Program-made: the position numbers and the translations under genes
Assembly: GCF_900103655.1 (NCBI RefSeq)
Contig: NZ_FMXC01000014.1
Coordinates: 1 to 49,166 of the forward strand
Direction of reading: 5' to 3'
From: Lactobacillus kefiranofaciens
GTDB lineage: Bacteria; Bacillota; Bacilli; Lactobacillales; Lactobacillaceae
Length of the DNA stretch: 49,166 nt
Notes under the pieces: model-generated
The model's input: the letters and a program-made list of their open reading frames with translations, nothing else
What the model was told of the DNA's origin: nothing
Databases searched by the model: none
Part shown: positions 36,599-45,785 of the stretch, piece by piece
How the letters are laid out: every line of letters begins with the position of its first letter
How positions within the stretch are numbered: the stretch's first letter is position 1

Positions 36599-37375
36599 CT
36601 AATCCAAATTCTTCTTAAAAAACGATTTTACTCGTTTATTTTTCAGCTTATTAATACCCTCATCCTTTTGTTCTATTGAATTACTCAAATAATACTGAAT
36701 TTCTTTAGAGGTTGGCAAAGTATCTATGATGCGATCTAATGCTATATTTTCCTGCTCTTTCGTAGTAGCTCGATAGAAGCGCATTAAGTTAACCATGAAT
36801 GCTGCATGTTCAATATTATCAAAAGGCAAAATCAGATAATCTTTCGAACCCCAAGTATTAAGAGCCGTATTGGCAGCAATTAAAGCCGTCCTTTTATTCC
36901 CATCTTGAAAAGGTTGCAATTTAGACAGTTCAGCAAATACTCTCCAAGCATCTTTAACAGATTGCTCAGATGACTTGAATTCATTTACTATATCATCTAA
37001 ATCCTGCGGACAAACATTTTCAGGTGCATAATATGCTCCGTCTGTTGTATCATTAGGATCTGTTACAACTATAACTGCATCATCAGGATTAGAGCTAGCT
37101 TTTCTTAAGTGACCTGGAATATTGGGATCTTCATTTTGGTTATGAACGAAAGTCTTATTAATTTCAATAATACTTTTCGTAGAAAAGCCCATTTTTTGAG
37201 CAACTGTTATTCCGTCTAATGCGTCCTTTAGTAATTCACCATCATGATGCTGATTTTTAAGCTGGGATAAATTGTGAAAATCTAACGCAAGCTTAGTTTG
37301 TAGAACGGTACTACTATAGCCATTCATGCTACCAAAGGAAACTATGAAATTTGCTAAGCTTAAATTGTCATCCAT
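36599..37375 (-). CDS. Fic/DOC-family protein with Gln at the catalytic His position
   Basis: 258 aa. Fic proteins transfer AMP or other phosphate groups to target proteins through the motif HPFx(D/E)GN(G/K)R. Here the motif at 154-162 is QPFQDGNKR: everything is kept except the catalytic His, replaced by Gln154. The flanking helices are normal (VFAELSKLQ, ALIAANTAL) and there is no frameshift. IPGHLRKAS and YYAPENVCPQDL match the Fic core. A Gln here should abolish AMP transfer in the usual mechanism, leaving a binding or regulatory role, or another chemistry. It lies 53 nt after the AAA ATPase gene on the same strand and is probably co-transcribed. Confidence 0.85.
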   Translation of the reverse strand: MDDNLSLANFIVSFGSMNGYSSTVLQTKLALDFHNLSQLKNQHHDGELLKDALDGITVAQKMGFSTKSIIEINKTFVHNQNEDPNIPGHLRKASSNPDDAVIVVTDPNDTTDGAYYAPENVCPQDLDDIVNEFKSSEQSVKDAWRVFAELSKLQPFQDGNKRTALIAANTALNTWGSKDYLILPFDNIEHAAFMVNLMRFYRATTKEQENIALDRIIDTLPTSKEIQYYLSNSIEQKDEGINKLKNKRVKSFFKKNLD

Positions 37376-37428
37376 CTTATCTCAACCTTCTTTACTAACT
37401 CAATTTTACAACTTGCAATCTGAACCAA

Positions 37429-38694
37429 TTATTCCAGCAAAAATTTATACAGTGGTACTAATTGAATCGTCTTGCCCTCTTTTTCAATTGTTTCTTCCTC
37501 ACCATGGGTGACAATCACGAGATTTTCCACTTCAGTAAAATTGTCAGCTAATTTGAGTAAATTTCCTATTTCACGCTCTTTCGAGGTGTCATTTACTTCC
37601 CATGCAACTTGAATAGCAGTTTTGCTAGCCGGTACATAGAAATCAATGTCAACTCCAGTCTTTTTAGACTTTAGATAAAATAGTTTTTTTTGATATTTGT
37701 TATGTAGTTTAATTGCCACTATATTCTCCAGTAACGCTGGCAACTTATCAATATAAAATAAATTCAAAATACCATTATCTGTAAAATAGTATTTAGGACT
37801 GCTTTCACGCTCATTGAATTTTGCAAAATAATTTTTGGTCGAAAAAATTAAATACGCTTCCTTAGCATAATCTATATAATCAATAATCGCATTACGACTG
37901 ACTGTATTAATCACTGATTTCACATTTTTGTACAAGTTTGCATACGAAACTATATGCATCACAGTATCAGCAATTTTTCTGATCAGTAGTGAGATGGTTT
38001 TCTCATTACGAATCTTATTACGCACGATTATGTCAGCCAAAAATACATTTTGATAAATATTAGTCAAATAGTTTCGCTTGTCTGATAACAAAATAGACTC
38101 TGGCAGTCCGCCATAGCGCAGGTACTCATTTGCGACTGCACGAATTTGACCATTATTGACTGTATCCAAAAGAGCTAGCTTGTCATGAGAAATATTTTTA
38201 GCGGTTAAATATTCAGAGAAATTAAACGGTGCAATATATTTAGCCATATACCTGCCACCCAATCTCAAAACAATATCGTGACCTAAAACTTTGGAATTAC
38301 TCCCAGTCAAATATACACTCTCACCTTGATCTGCCAAACGACGAGCAAATTTTTCCCAGCCTTCAATATTTTGAATTTCATCAAACAAAAAATAATGTTT
38401 CTTCGTCGTTAATTGATTAGCTGCAATCAAAATATTATTACAATCACTCAATTGAAAACCATCAAGACGTTCATCTTCAAAATTCAAATAAACAATTTGA
38501 GACCAATCTACGTTTTGCTTGTTTACCAGATCTTGGGCACGTTTAAATAGCAAAGTTGATTTACCAGATCGACGCAAACCAACTAAAACATAGTTCAAAC
38601 TATCCTCAAAATGATAGTCTCTAGGTATGATACTAATATTTCTGATATTCTTTTGCCCTTCAATAATAATGGCAGCAAGTAGATCTGGATTCAT
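37429..38694 (-). CDS. AAA-family ATPase with DUF4143 domain
   Basis: 421 aa. N-terminal AAA_14 domain: Walker A VGLRRSGKSTLLF, Walker B HYFLFDEIQNIEGW, sensor-like YLTGSNSKV. The C-terminal DUF4143 domain (about 195-350) contains YLRYGGLPES and a PD-(D/E)XK-like end VDIDFYVP...AIQVAWEVND. Members of this family are common, often singly or next to toxin-like genes; their role is unproven, with DNA repair and defence suggested. It has its own AT-rich upstream region and is followed by the fic gene. Reading frame intact. Confidence 0.85.
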   Translation of the reverse strand: MNPDLLAAIIIEGQKNIRNISIIPRDYHFEDSLNYVLVGLRRSGKSTLLFKRAQDLVNKQNVDWSQIVYLNFEDERLDGFQLSDCNNILIAANQLTTKKHYFLFDEIQNIEGWEKFARRLADQGESVYLTGSNSKVLGHDIVLRLGGRYMAKYIAPFNFSEYLTAKNISHDKLALLDTVNNGQIRAVANEYLRYGGLPESILLSDKRNYLTNIYQNVFLADIIVRNKIRNEKTISLLIRKIADTVMHIVSYANLYKNVKSVINTVSRNAIIDYIDYAKEAYLIFSTKNYFAKFNERESSPKYYFTDNGILNLFYIDKLPALLENIVAIKLHNKYQKKLFYLKSKKTGVDIDFYVPASKTAIQVAWEVNDTSKEREIGNLLKLADNFTEVENLVIVTHGEEETIEKEGKTIQLVPLYKFLLE

Positions 38695-38864
38695 TTAAGT
38701 TATCTCCCATTTCTATTAATACAGTAATTAAATTTATTATATTTTAGCTTATTATATTAATCAATAATTTAATACTTTGTATTATTATGGTGAGAATATC
38801 ACCCATGATTTTTTAAATACCCGATAGCAGATAACAATCTAGTTAGCTTTATAATTTACTAAAA

Positions 38865-38902
38865 AAACATCCCTGAATGAAAAAACTCATAAGGATGCTT
38901 TT
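38865..38902 (-). terminator. terminator of the amidohydrolase gene, hairpin-family copy 3
   Basis: CATCC (38869-38873) with GGATG (38893-38897) plus TGA/TCA pairs around an A-rich loop. On the minus strand a run of seven T follows. The sequence is close to the hairpins at 22795 and 36483. Confidence 0.65.
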
Positions 38903-38927
38903 AATTACAATATCATATAAAAATATT

Positions 38928-40133
38928 TTAAAACTTTCTCACTCCGTGTTGATAAACTTGCTTATCATCCTGCTCTACTGCCGAAACATTTTCAAGTGGA
39001 TTTGCTTTTAATACTAAGAAGTCTGCATACTTCCCTTCTTCTAAAGAACCATATTCATTATCAATTTTCAATAATTCTGCTGAGCCCAATCCTGCTGCAT
39101 GTAAAGCTTGATAGTTACTTGCGCCTGCTCGAACAAGTTCTGTTAATTCTTTAGCAGTATTTTTAAGTGGGTTCATAAATGTACCAGCATCTGTTCCAAG
39201 AGCAAGCTTTACTCCTGATTTAATGGCCTTTCCAACGTGCGCATAGAAGGCATCAACATGTTCGCACATCTTTTGATATGAAAAGTCTGTCATCTTTCCT
39301 TTACCGTAAACTGCAAGTTGGTGTCCAGCAATCAATGTTGGTGACAAAAATGTACCTTGTTTTTTCATTAATTCAATATCTTCATCACTTACATAAAAGC
39401 CATGTTCTACTGAATCTACACCTGCCACCACCGCATAATGGATTCCTAATCGTCCTTCTGCGTGAGCACATACTGTCATGTGTTTAGAGTGGGCTTCTTC
39501 TACAGCCATTTTCATCTCTTCTAGTGACAATTCAGTATCATCGATTTGATCACCTTGAGACATAATCCCCCCTGTAGCCATTAACTTGACGTTTTCAGCA
39601 CCTTTTTTGAATTGCTCACGTACAGCTTTACGAACATCGTCCGGAGAATTAACTAAGTGAGCCGCATTTAATTCATGGTTTTCACCTAATGGTTGATCAG
39701 CGTGACCGCCTAAAATAGAGATTGGCATCCCTGCTGGTCTCATTCCAGGTCCTTCGAAAGGATAAGCATCTCTCATATTTTTGAGTTTTACGTCTACATC
39801 AAAGGGAACTCCGCAACTTATGATATATGTTACTCCTCCTTTTAACCCACTTTTCAAATCTTTCAACGCCTTATAAGTCACCAAAGTTTCAGTTTCTGGA
39901 TAATGATCTTTAGCTGCATTTACCAATCCTACATGAGTATGTGCATTAATTAATCCAGACATTACATATTGGCCATTTAGGTCAACTGTCTGCTCAGCAG
40001 TAATAGTAACTTTTCCTGTACCCTTTGCAGTCAACTTGCCTGTCTCATTATCAACTACAAACCATGCGTTCTCTAACAATTCCTCACTATTACCAACAAA
40101 TAAATTACAATTTACAAAAACTGTCTTAGTCAT
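38928..40133 (-). CDS. metal-dependent amidohydrolase (imidazolonepropionase/prolidase-like)
   Basis: 401 aa, complete. The metal site of the amidohydrolase superfamily is all there: His65 and His67 (NAHTHVG), the lysine that is carboxylated, Lys183 (NVKLMATGG), His224 (CAHAEG), His244 (SVEHG) and Asp315 (LGTDAG). This is the set of the binuclear prolidase/dipeptidase subgroup. It follows the peptide-binding lipoprotein gene by 12 nt, inside the same T-box-controlled unit. That makes a dipeptidase or Xaa-Pro-type hydrolase more likely than histidine catabolism, of which no other gene is seen; this is inference. The premature stop in the upstream gene may reduce its expression by polarity. Confidence 0.8.
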   Translation of the reverse strand: MTKTVFVNCNLFVGNSEELLENAWFVVDNETGKLTAKGTGKVTITAEQTVDLNGQYVMSGLINAHTHVGLVNAAKDHYPETETLVTYKALKDLKSGLKGGVTYIISCGVPFDVDVKLKNMRDAYPFEGPGMRPAGMPISILGGHADQPLGENHELNAAHLVNSPDDVRKAVREQFKKGAENVKLMATGGIMSQGDQIDDTELSLEEMKMAVEEAHSKHMTVCAHAEGRLGIHYAVVAGVDSVEHGFYVSDEDIELMKKQGTFLSPTLIAGHQLAVYGKGKMTDFSYQKMCEHVDAFYAHVGKAIKSGVKLALGTDAGTFMNPLKNTAKELTELVRAGASNYQALHAAGLGSAELLKIDNEYGSLEEGKYADFLVLKANPLENVSAVEQDDKQVYQHGVRKF

Positions 40134-40145
40134 ATTATCTTCCTC

Positions 40146-41771
40146 CTACTTTGTAACAAATGTATTTCTAAAATCAAAATTACTGTTAAAGACTAGATTA
40201 TGAACATTTCCTCTAACCATCCAGGCTTGACCATCATGATAAAGTGGTGTTAATGGTTGCTGATTATCTAAAACCTGCTCTGCTTTAACTAAATCAGATA
40301 AACGCTTTTTTACATTCATCTCTTTGCTTGAAAGGGTTAGATATTGGTCATATTGCTTATTAGACCATTTACCAAAGTTATAATTTTCACCACTCATCAT
40401 TACGCTCAACATTGAGTAAGGATCGTTATAATTAGTAGTTAACCCAGTAAAATCAACATCGTACTTTCCATTAAGCATATTGCTTACTCTAGTGGTCTTA
40501 GGCATTGATTGAACATGAACTTCAACTTTTTTACCAAAAGTACTCTCAAGTTGACTCTGAACATATTCCATAACCTTCTTGGAAAGGTCATCATCATCTC
40601 CACCTAGAGTAAATTCAACTTTAGACTTACCTAGTTCTTTCAAAGCTTTGTTGAATAAAACTCGGCCCTCTTTTTTATTAAAATCTGTGTATTTACTAGT
40701 AGCACCTTGGCTATCAAAATATTTATTAAAGTTCATACTATTAACAGTTTCTTGAGGCCCGGTAAAAGTTGTAGCTACCGTATTAGCTCAGCCAACAGTT
40801 GATGCAAGTTCTTTTCGGTTTAGAACCATTGAGAATGCTCTTCTTAAGTTAACATTAGCCATATCTCTATTCTTAGCAACGTTATAAGTTAAATATTCTG
40901 TCCTATCCGACTTAAATACTCTATAACCGTTTTGATGTTTTAATTGTTTAGATGCTTGAGTATCAAGAAAAGCACCGTCTAATTTTCTAGCTTGATACAA
41001 AGTATAGTCTGTAGCTGGGGTCTTCACTACTGTGTAATTAATAGTGTTCAATTTAACATCTTTCTTATCCCAATAATAATTGTTTTTCTTTAATTTCCAG
41101 CTTAAGTTTGAACCCGTCCAACCGGTACTTACGAAAGGACCATTATAAACCACGTACTTAGATGCAGTACCATATTTCTTGCCATATTTTTTAACAGTAT
41201 GCTCATTAACCGGATTCCAGCTTGAAGCAGTTAATGTTTTAAAATACGGTACTGGATGGGTTAAATGAACAACTAAAGTATGCTTATCTTTAGCTTCTAC
41301 ACCCAATGAAGTTGGTGATTTCTTACCAGCTACTACTTCCGGAGCATTTTTAACTGCTTGATAATTATTTTGTTGCTGCGATTGCGTCTTAGGATCCATC
41401 ACTCGCCTTAAAGAATAAACGAAATCATCAGCCGTAACTGGATTACCATTGCTCCACTTGGCATTATTTCTTAACTTAAATGTCCAAGTTAATCCATCTT
41501 TGCTTGCAATAGAAACGGTAGCAACACCAGGTTCGATTTTGCCGTTTTTTCCCACGCGATTTAGTCCTTCAAACACATTAGTTGCTTGCTCACTACTAGA
41601 AGTATCAACCATTTTGTTTTGATCAAGTGTTTGAATTTCCGATGTTGTCATCCAAGTTAAAGATTTTTCCAACCCTTTAGAATCGGCTTTACTATTAGAG
41701 CAAGCTGCTAACACTGTCGCAGCACTTGTCATTACTAATCCACCTGCTAAAACTTTTAACCATTTATTCAT
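40146..41771 (-). pseudogene. oppA: oligopeptide ABC transporter substrate-binding lipoprotein, in-frame stop
   Basis: ATG 41771 (after GGAGGAGAAAG) begins a lipoprotein signal with lipobox LAAC, Cys24. The family features of OppA/SBP_bac_5 follow: LEKSLTWMTTSEIQTLDQN, VFEGLNRVGKNGKIEPGVA and DDFVYSLRRVMDPK. The frame is stopped by TGA at 40788-40790 in ...ELASTVG-stop-ANTVATTFTGPQ, and then continues in the same frame without any shift to TAG at 40146. One base change would restore a protein of about 541 residues. The domain is thus split at about 60 percent of its length. A T-box leader lies upstream and the amidohydrolase gene follows. Confidence 0.88.
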
Positions 41772-41808
41772 AACTTTCTCCTCCATTTATCTCTTTAGCT
41801 TGGATAAA

Positions 41809-42060
41809 CAAAAAACGCCCTACCAGATCTACTTGATCTAATAGGGCGTCTATACGCGGTACCACCTATTCTTCGTCAATGACTTAATCATTGACCTCAT
41901 GCACGTGCGGCCAATCAAGACTGATTAGCAATACGTCGCCGCTGTAAAGGGCGGACCCTGAAAACACTAATATCGTGTTTTCTGCTCAAAGGTGATTTTC
42001 GCGTAAAGCTTAATTATCTTCTTGCACCAACCAAAGACTCTCTGAAAATCTTACTTTATG
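41809..42060 (-). promoter_or_regulatory. T-box riboswitch, probably Ile-specific
   Basis: On the minus strand: a stem I with the K-turn AGAGAG and GGTTGGTGCAAGA distal motifs near 42020-42050, a specifier region GAAAATCACCTTTGAG (41985-42000), the T-box core AGGTGGTACCGCG at 41855-41867, and an intrinsic terminator ACGCCCTATTAG.../...GGTAGGGCGTTTTTT at 41809-41850. The specifier is best read as ATC (41994-41996), because the conserved purine follows it, which means isoleucine. TGGT in the T-box pairs with ACCA, the end of tRNA-Ile. Uncharged tRNA would allow readthrough into the peptide-binding lipoprotein and amidohydrolase genes. Confidence 0.88.
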
Positions 42061-42105
42061 TTACTTTCCTTATCAAAGCTAAAATATTTTTTCTTGTTGG
42101 AAATA

Positions 42106-42133
42106 ATAATAGCAAGATTTAATTTTATGTCAA
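42106..42133 (-). promoter_or_regulatory. promoter of the T-box transcript
   Basis: TTGACA (42128-42133), a 16-nt spacer and TATTAT (42106-42111) on the minus strand, about 50 bp before the T-box stem I. Confidence 0.7.
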
Positions 42134-42176
42134 TAGTTTTCTTAAATAAATTTAATTTTTAAAATAACATTCTACC

Positions 42177-43861
42177 TTACTTCAACGCATCAAAGACATA
42201 GTTATCAGGATAGAACTTCATCCGATATGCTCGGTAAACGTAAGTCTTATTCTTGGCTGAATTATAAGTTGTCAGATTGAAAACCTGCTGACCTAAAGGA
42301 TCAACTTCAATGATATTGCTTTGGTTACCATTGTCCTTGTAACCAAAGTCAATCAAAGTATTGCCATTGGCTAATCTCTGAGAATAGCCAATGACATTGG
42401 TGAAGTTGGCTTTTCCTAATTGCTTACCATATGACCAAACTTGCTTAATTGACTTGGTTTTAGTATTAATCTCGTATTCAGCACCCTGGCTTGCTCTGCT
42501 TCTTATCACCGTTAGTCACGGCTACGTTATTGTCATAAAGCATGATCTTTAAGACATCGCCACTTTGACTCAGTTTGTACACACCGTGTTGACCACCAGT
42601 ATATTTGGTACCCTTAGTTGGTTTTAACAAATATTTTCGGTAAGACTTAGGCCACTTGCTGGCTGGCTTACTAGTAAAAATCCAATTCAGCTTGTTAGTT
42701 CTATAATTCATCGACCACACCATATCTTGATTACGTGAAGACAAGATAACATTGTCAGTCTTAGCATCATAATCAATAGTGTTAAGGTGCATCCAGTCAA
42801 TTAAACCTAGCCCAGCACTTGCTTTGTCAATTGCCTTCAAATGGCTCTTAGTATACATCGAAGATGGAAAAATTTTCTTAAAGTCAATTACTTTGACAAT
42901 CTTGCAAGCCTTCGGATCCAATTCAGCAATGGTATCTTCGACATATTTACTACCATCATCCACTGTAATCAACCAATGGCCATTTGGCATTTCCGCCACG
43001 TCATGGTGCACGATTGAGACGCCTTGCGTACCTGCTAGGCTACCACCAAGCGTTTTATCCAAGCTGATTTGATGATAAACTCAACCTAAATAGTCAGTCT
43101 CTACGAGCAAATTATACTTTCCATCACCGCTCTTGATCTTGCCATACATTAACAAGTGACCATTGTGCAATTGTTCAAAAACGTGTTCATTCCAGCGTAG
43201 GTAGTACCAACGCACTTGTCCGTCGGCATCAACGACATAGGTTTGCTTGGTGGTCCGATTTAAAACCGTAATTCATTTGAACCAATTTGCATTTTACTCT
43301 TATCATTTTTGGTAACATTTAATGGCGTAGTTCTAATCCATTTCGGCAATTTACTTGTTTTAATTTTAACGGTCTTAGTTTGAGTATTGCCTGCTTCATC
43401 GGTCATCGTTAGCGTTACCGTATTTTCAAAGCCAGCATGCAAGCCGACAATTGGAACTTGATGCTCAGTCTGGTAACCATCGACTTTATTAGAAATAGTT
43501 GTGTGATCACTAATTCCTTGCACTTGATAGCTAATCTTAGTTGGTTGATTAGTGTGGAAAATCATCAAAGCCGTTAATGGCGAGTTCTTGTAAGGATTGA
43601 CCTTCAAGTATAGGTTTTCCCAAGTATATTTTTGCCCTCTAACTATCTCGGCATATTTTTGAGTTAGCTGGTCATTTTCTGGATTAGCAACTGCCTAACT
43701 CCCAGATTCTTAATGATTTGACCATCACTTAACTTAGTCTTTTTAGCGTTGCCATTTCTCTTCTGCGCTAAAACTATTTGCGAATTAGTATTTACTGTTA
43801 GTGGTGTAGCTAATGCCAATGCTCCAATAATTAGGGTGATTGATAAGTTCTTTTTCCTCAA
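42177..43861 (-). pseudogene. assT: aryl-sulfate sulfotransferase, multiply broken
   Basis: Starting at TTG 43859-43861 behind AAAGGA, the signal peptide (RKKNLSITLIIGALALA) and N-terminal domain are followed by four interruptions. There is a frameshift near 43690 (LGV into AVANPENDQL), one near 43258 (after SNELRF), an in-frame TGA at about 43079-43081 (DYLG-stop-VYHQIS), and one near 42490 (DKKQS into RASQGAEYEI). Pieces show arylsulfotransferase motifs such as VHHDVAEMPNGHWLITVDD and GLIDWMHLNTIDYD (catalytic-type His). The enzyme moves sulfate between phenols at the cell surface in species that keep it. Several independent lesions show long decay. Confidence 0.85.
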
Positions 43862-43982
43862 TATGTGATCCTTTCTACTATCCCATTCGTCATTATAGTC
43901 TTCAGATTTTGCAGAATGATGACAGAACACGAATACTAATGGTAAAAAAGAACTACCTAAGTTTATCAATCTCCAACATCAC

Positions 43983-44216
43983 TTACTCAAACAAATCCTT
44001 TTTAATTGCATCGAAATCGTAATGCTCCAATGCCGCTGCATTTTTTAACCTTTTTAGAAGATCCAACGCAGTAATAAATTCATCATATTCGTTAATATCA
44101 ACTAAAGCATACTTAAGCTGACCATCTTGGTTAAGAAAAGTCGGCTTGCCCTTTTTGACCTTATCCAAAACAGTTTGATAGTTTTTCAACTCTGAAACAG
44201 GTTTAATTTGTGCCAT
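43983..44216 (-). CDS. Phd/YefM-type antitoxin, no toxin partner seen
   Basis: 77 aa with GGAGGT before ATG 44216. The N-terminus MAQIKPVSELKNYQTVLDKV and the segment PTFLNQDGQLKYALVDINEYDEF match Phd/YefM antitoxins, which bind DNA at the N-terminus and neutralise a toxin with the C-terminal tail (KNAAALEHYDFDAIKKDLFE). The toxin gene should follow at once on the minus strand, but 43982 downward is the sulfotransferase pseudogene. The upstream plus strand carries an unrelated hydrolase. It is therefore a solitary antitoxin, possibly acting as a repressor or anti-addiction remnant. Confidence 0.8.
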   Translation of the reverse strand: MAQIKPVSELKNYQTVLDKVKKGKPTFLNQDGQLKYALVDINEYDEFITALDLLKRLKNAAALEHYDFDAIKKDLFE

Positions 44217-44417
44217 TATAATCTACCTCCGATAATTACCTTATGGATTACGATAAATATATGTTCGTATTTGCGAGTTATTTACATTATACCCGAACTG
44301 ATGATCTGTGGCAACATATGTTTTTTAATGATGACTTACTTACAATAAATCCACGGGCTAGCACGTTATACGGAAACTATTCAGAAGCCAATCGCAATAA
44401 ACTAATTAGTACTTTAA

Positions 44418-44445
44418 TAGACAATATTTTTATTCGGAATATAAT
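44418..44445 (+). promoter_or_regulatory. promoter of the nicotinamidase-like gene
   Basis: TAGACA (44418-44423), a 16-nt spacer and TATAAT (44440-44445). It lies 34 nt before ATG 44480, so it supports that start and argues against the longer in-frame extension from 44243. Confidence 0.7.
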
Positions 44446-44479
44446 TAAAACAACTAACATATTTCATGAGGTGAACAAG

Positions 44480-45025
44480 ATGACTAAAGCATTACTAATA
44501 ATTGATTACACCAATGACTTTGTAGCCGATGATGGTTCCTTGACCTGTGGCAAGCCAGCTCAAGCAATAGAAGACTATTTACTTTCTTTAGCAAATGATT
44601 TTTTTGACAATGGAGATTATGTAATCTTTCCGACTGATGGGCATACTGGTGACAAATTCAGTCCTGAATATAAACTTTTTCCGCCACACAACATTGTGGG
44701 GACACCAGGTCAAGAACTGTACGGTAAACTCAAAACTTGGTTCCAGGAACATAAGGATAGTAATCGCGTTTACCAGTTTAACAAAAATCGCTATTCTTCT
44801 TTCCAAAATACTAATTTAGATAATTATTTACGTGAGCGTAAGATTGATGATCTCTGGCTTACTGGTGTCTGCACTGACATCTGCGTTCTCCATACAGCAA
44901 TTGCGGCTTATAATTTGAATTACAAAATTACTATTCCTAAAAAAGGTGTGGCTACTTTTACTAAGTATGGCAATGAGTGGGCTTTTGACCATTTTAGAAA
45001 TTCATTAGGTGCAAAATTAATTTAG
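44480..45025 (+). CDS. pncA: isochorismatase-family hydrolase, probable nicotinamidase
   Basis: 181 aa from ATG 44480, chosen because GAGGTGAAC precedes it and a promoter lies between it and the upstream in-frame ATG at 44243. The catalytic triad of nicotinamidases is visible: Asp9 (LLIIDYTNDF), Lys102 (FNKNRYSSF) and Cys135 (TGVCTDICV). Metal ligands are Asp53 and His55 (PTDGH) and His70 in FPPHNIVGTPG, the last a strong nicotinamidase marker. It converts nicotinamide to nicotinate for NAD salvage. It is monocistronic and divergent from the antitoxin gene, with its own terminator. Confidence 0.85.
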   Translation: MTKALLIIDYTNDFVADDGSLTCGKPAQAIEDYLLSLANDFFDNGDYVIFPTDGHTGDKFSPEYKLFPPHNIVGTPGQELYGKLKTWFQEHKDSNRVYQFNKNRYSSFQNTNLDNYLRERKIDDLWLTGVCTDICVLHTAIAAYNLNYKITIPKKGVATFTKYGNEWAFDHFRNSLGAKLI

Positions 45026-45035
45026 AATTAAATTT

Positions 45036-45077
45036 AAACACCACTGTATTCGATAGAAGATGATACAGCGGTGTTTT
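45036..45077 (+). terminator. terminator of the nicotinamidase-like gene
   Basis: AAACACCACTGTAT (45036-45049) pairs with ATACAGCGGTGTTT (45063-45076) with one mismatch and a 13-nt loop, followed by T residues, 11 nt after the stop. Confidence 0.75.
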
Positions 45078-45211
45078 ATACTAAATAATAGATTTTGATA
45101 TATTAAGAAAAGCCATCCATTCATTTTATGAATAGTAGCTTACAAAAAATAAATATTTAATACCTATAAAGTTCAATACCAAACTGAAATTGAAAAAGGA
45201 GGACATAAATT

Positions 45212-45534
45212 ATGAGTCTAACAGTCAATCTTTACTATACTGGTAAAAATGGTAGTGCACAAAAATTTGCTAAAGAAATAAAAGAAAGTGGTCTGGCTGA
45301 TCAAATTCGTCAAGAAGCTGGCAATTTGCGCTATGATTATTTTCAACCATTAAGTGATCCCGACACAATTCTATTGATTCCTGGAAAGATCAAAAATCAA
45401 TTGATCACCATCACCAAACTTCAATGATGGCAGACCTAGCTAAATTGCGTGATAAATATGATTTACATATGAAAATTGAACGCTTTACTTCTAATATAGT
45501 CCCAGAAAAAGATCAAAAGTATTTACGTAAATAA
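45212..45534 (+). pseudogene. antibiotic biosynthesis monooxygenase (YgiN-like) domain protein, frameshifted
   Basis: ATG 45212 follows AAAGGAGGA. The first 54 codons (MSLTVNLYYTGKNGSAQKFA, ...RYDYFQPLSDPDTILLI) lead into a wrong frame at about 45376. Another frame continues perfectly as DSWKDQKSIDHHHQTSMMAD, LAKLRDKYDLHMKIERFTSN and ends at TAA 45532-45534. Together they form the full ABM ferredoxin-like domain of about 107 residues. TTGATTCC at the break would be TTGATTGATTCC in the intact gene, so loss of one GATT unit is the simplest cause. These small enzymes oxidise quinols or similar compounds; the substrate is unknown. Confidence 0.8.
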
Positions 45535-45785
45535 CTGAAAAAAGTAGAAGTTGAATTCACAGAAAAGATTGTCAAAATAATTGAGCAATTTGTTTTAATA
45601 TTGCCTAAGTTTATTCAAAAGATACTAAAAGAATTCGCCTAAAAACTAATTTAATAGCAAAACATACTAATTAAAAATAAAATTCACATTTTACATTAAT
45701 TTATCACCACATGACTCATATTATTGTTAAGCAATATATATTTCACTTTTATTTAACGACAAAACAATTTATAAAATTCATTTTT

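Noticed and set aside
44243-44479. In-frame 79-codon N-terminal extension of the nicotinamidase-like gene
   Set aside because: A good promoter and a GAGGTG site lie inside it just before ATG 44480, the enzyme family starts at MTKALLIIDY, and the extension resembles nothing known.
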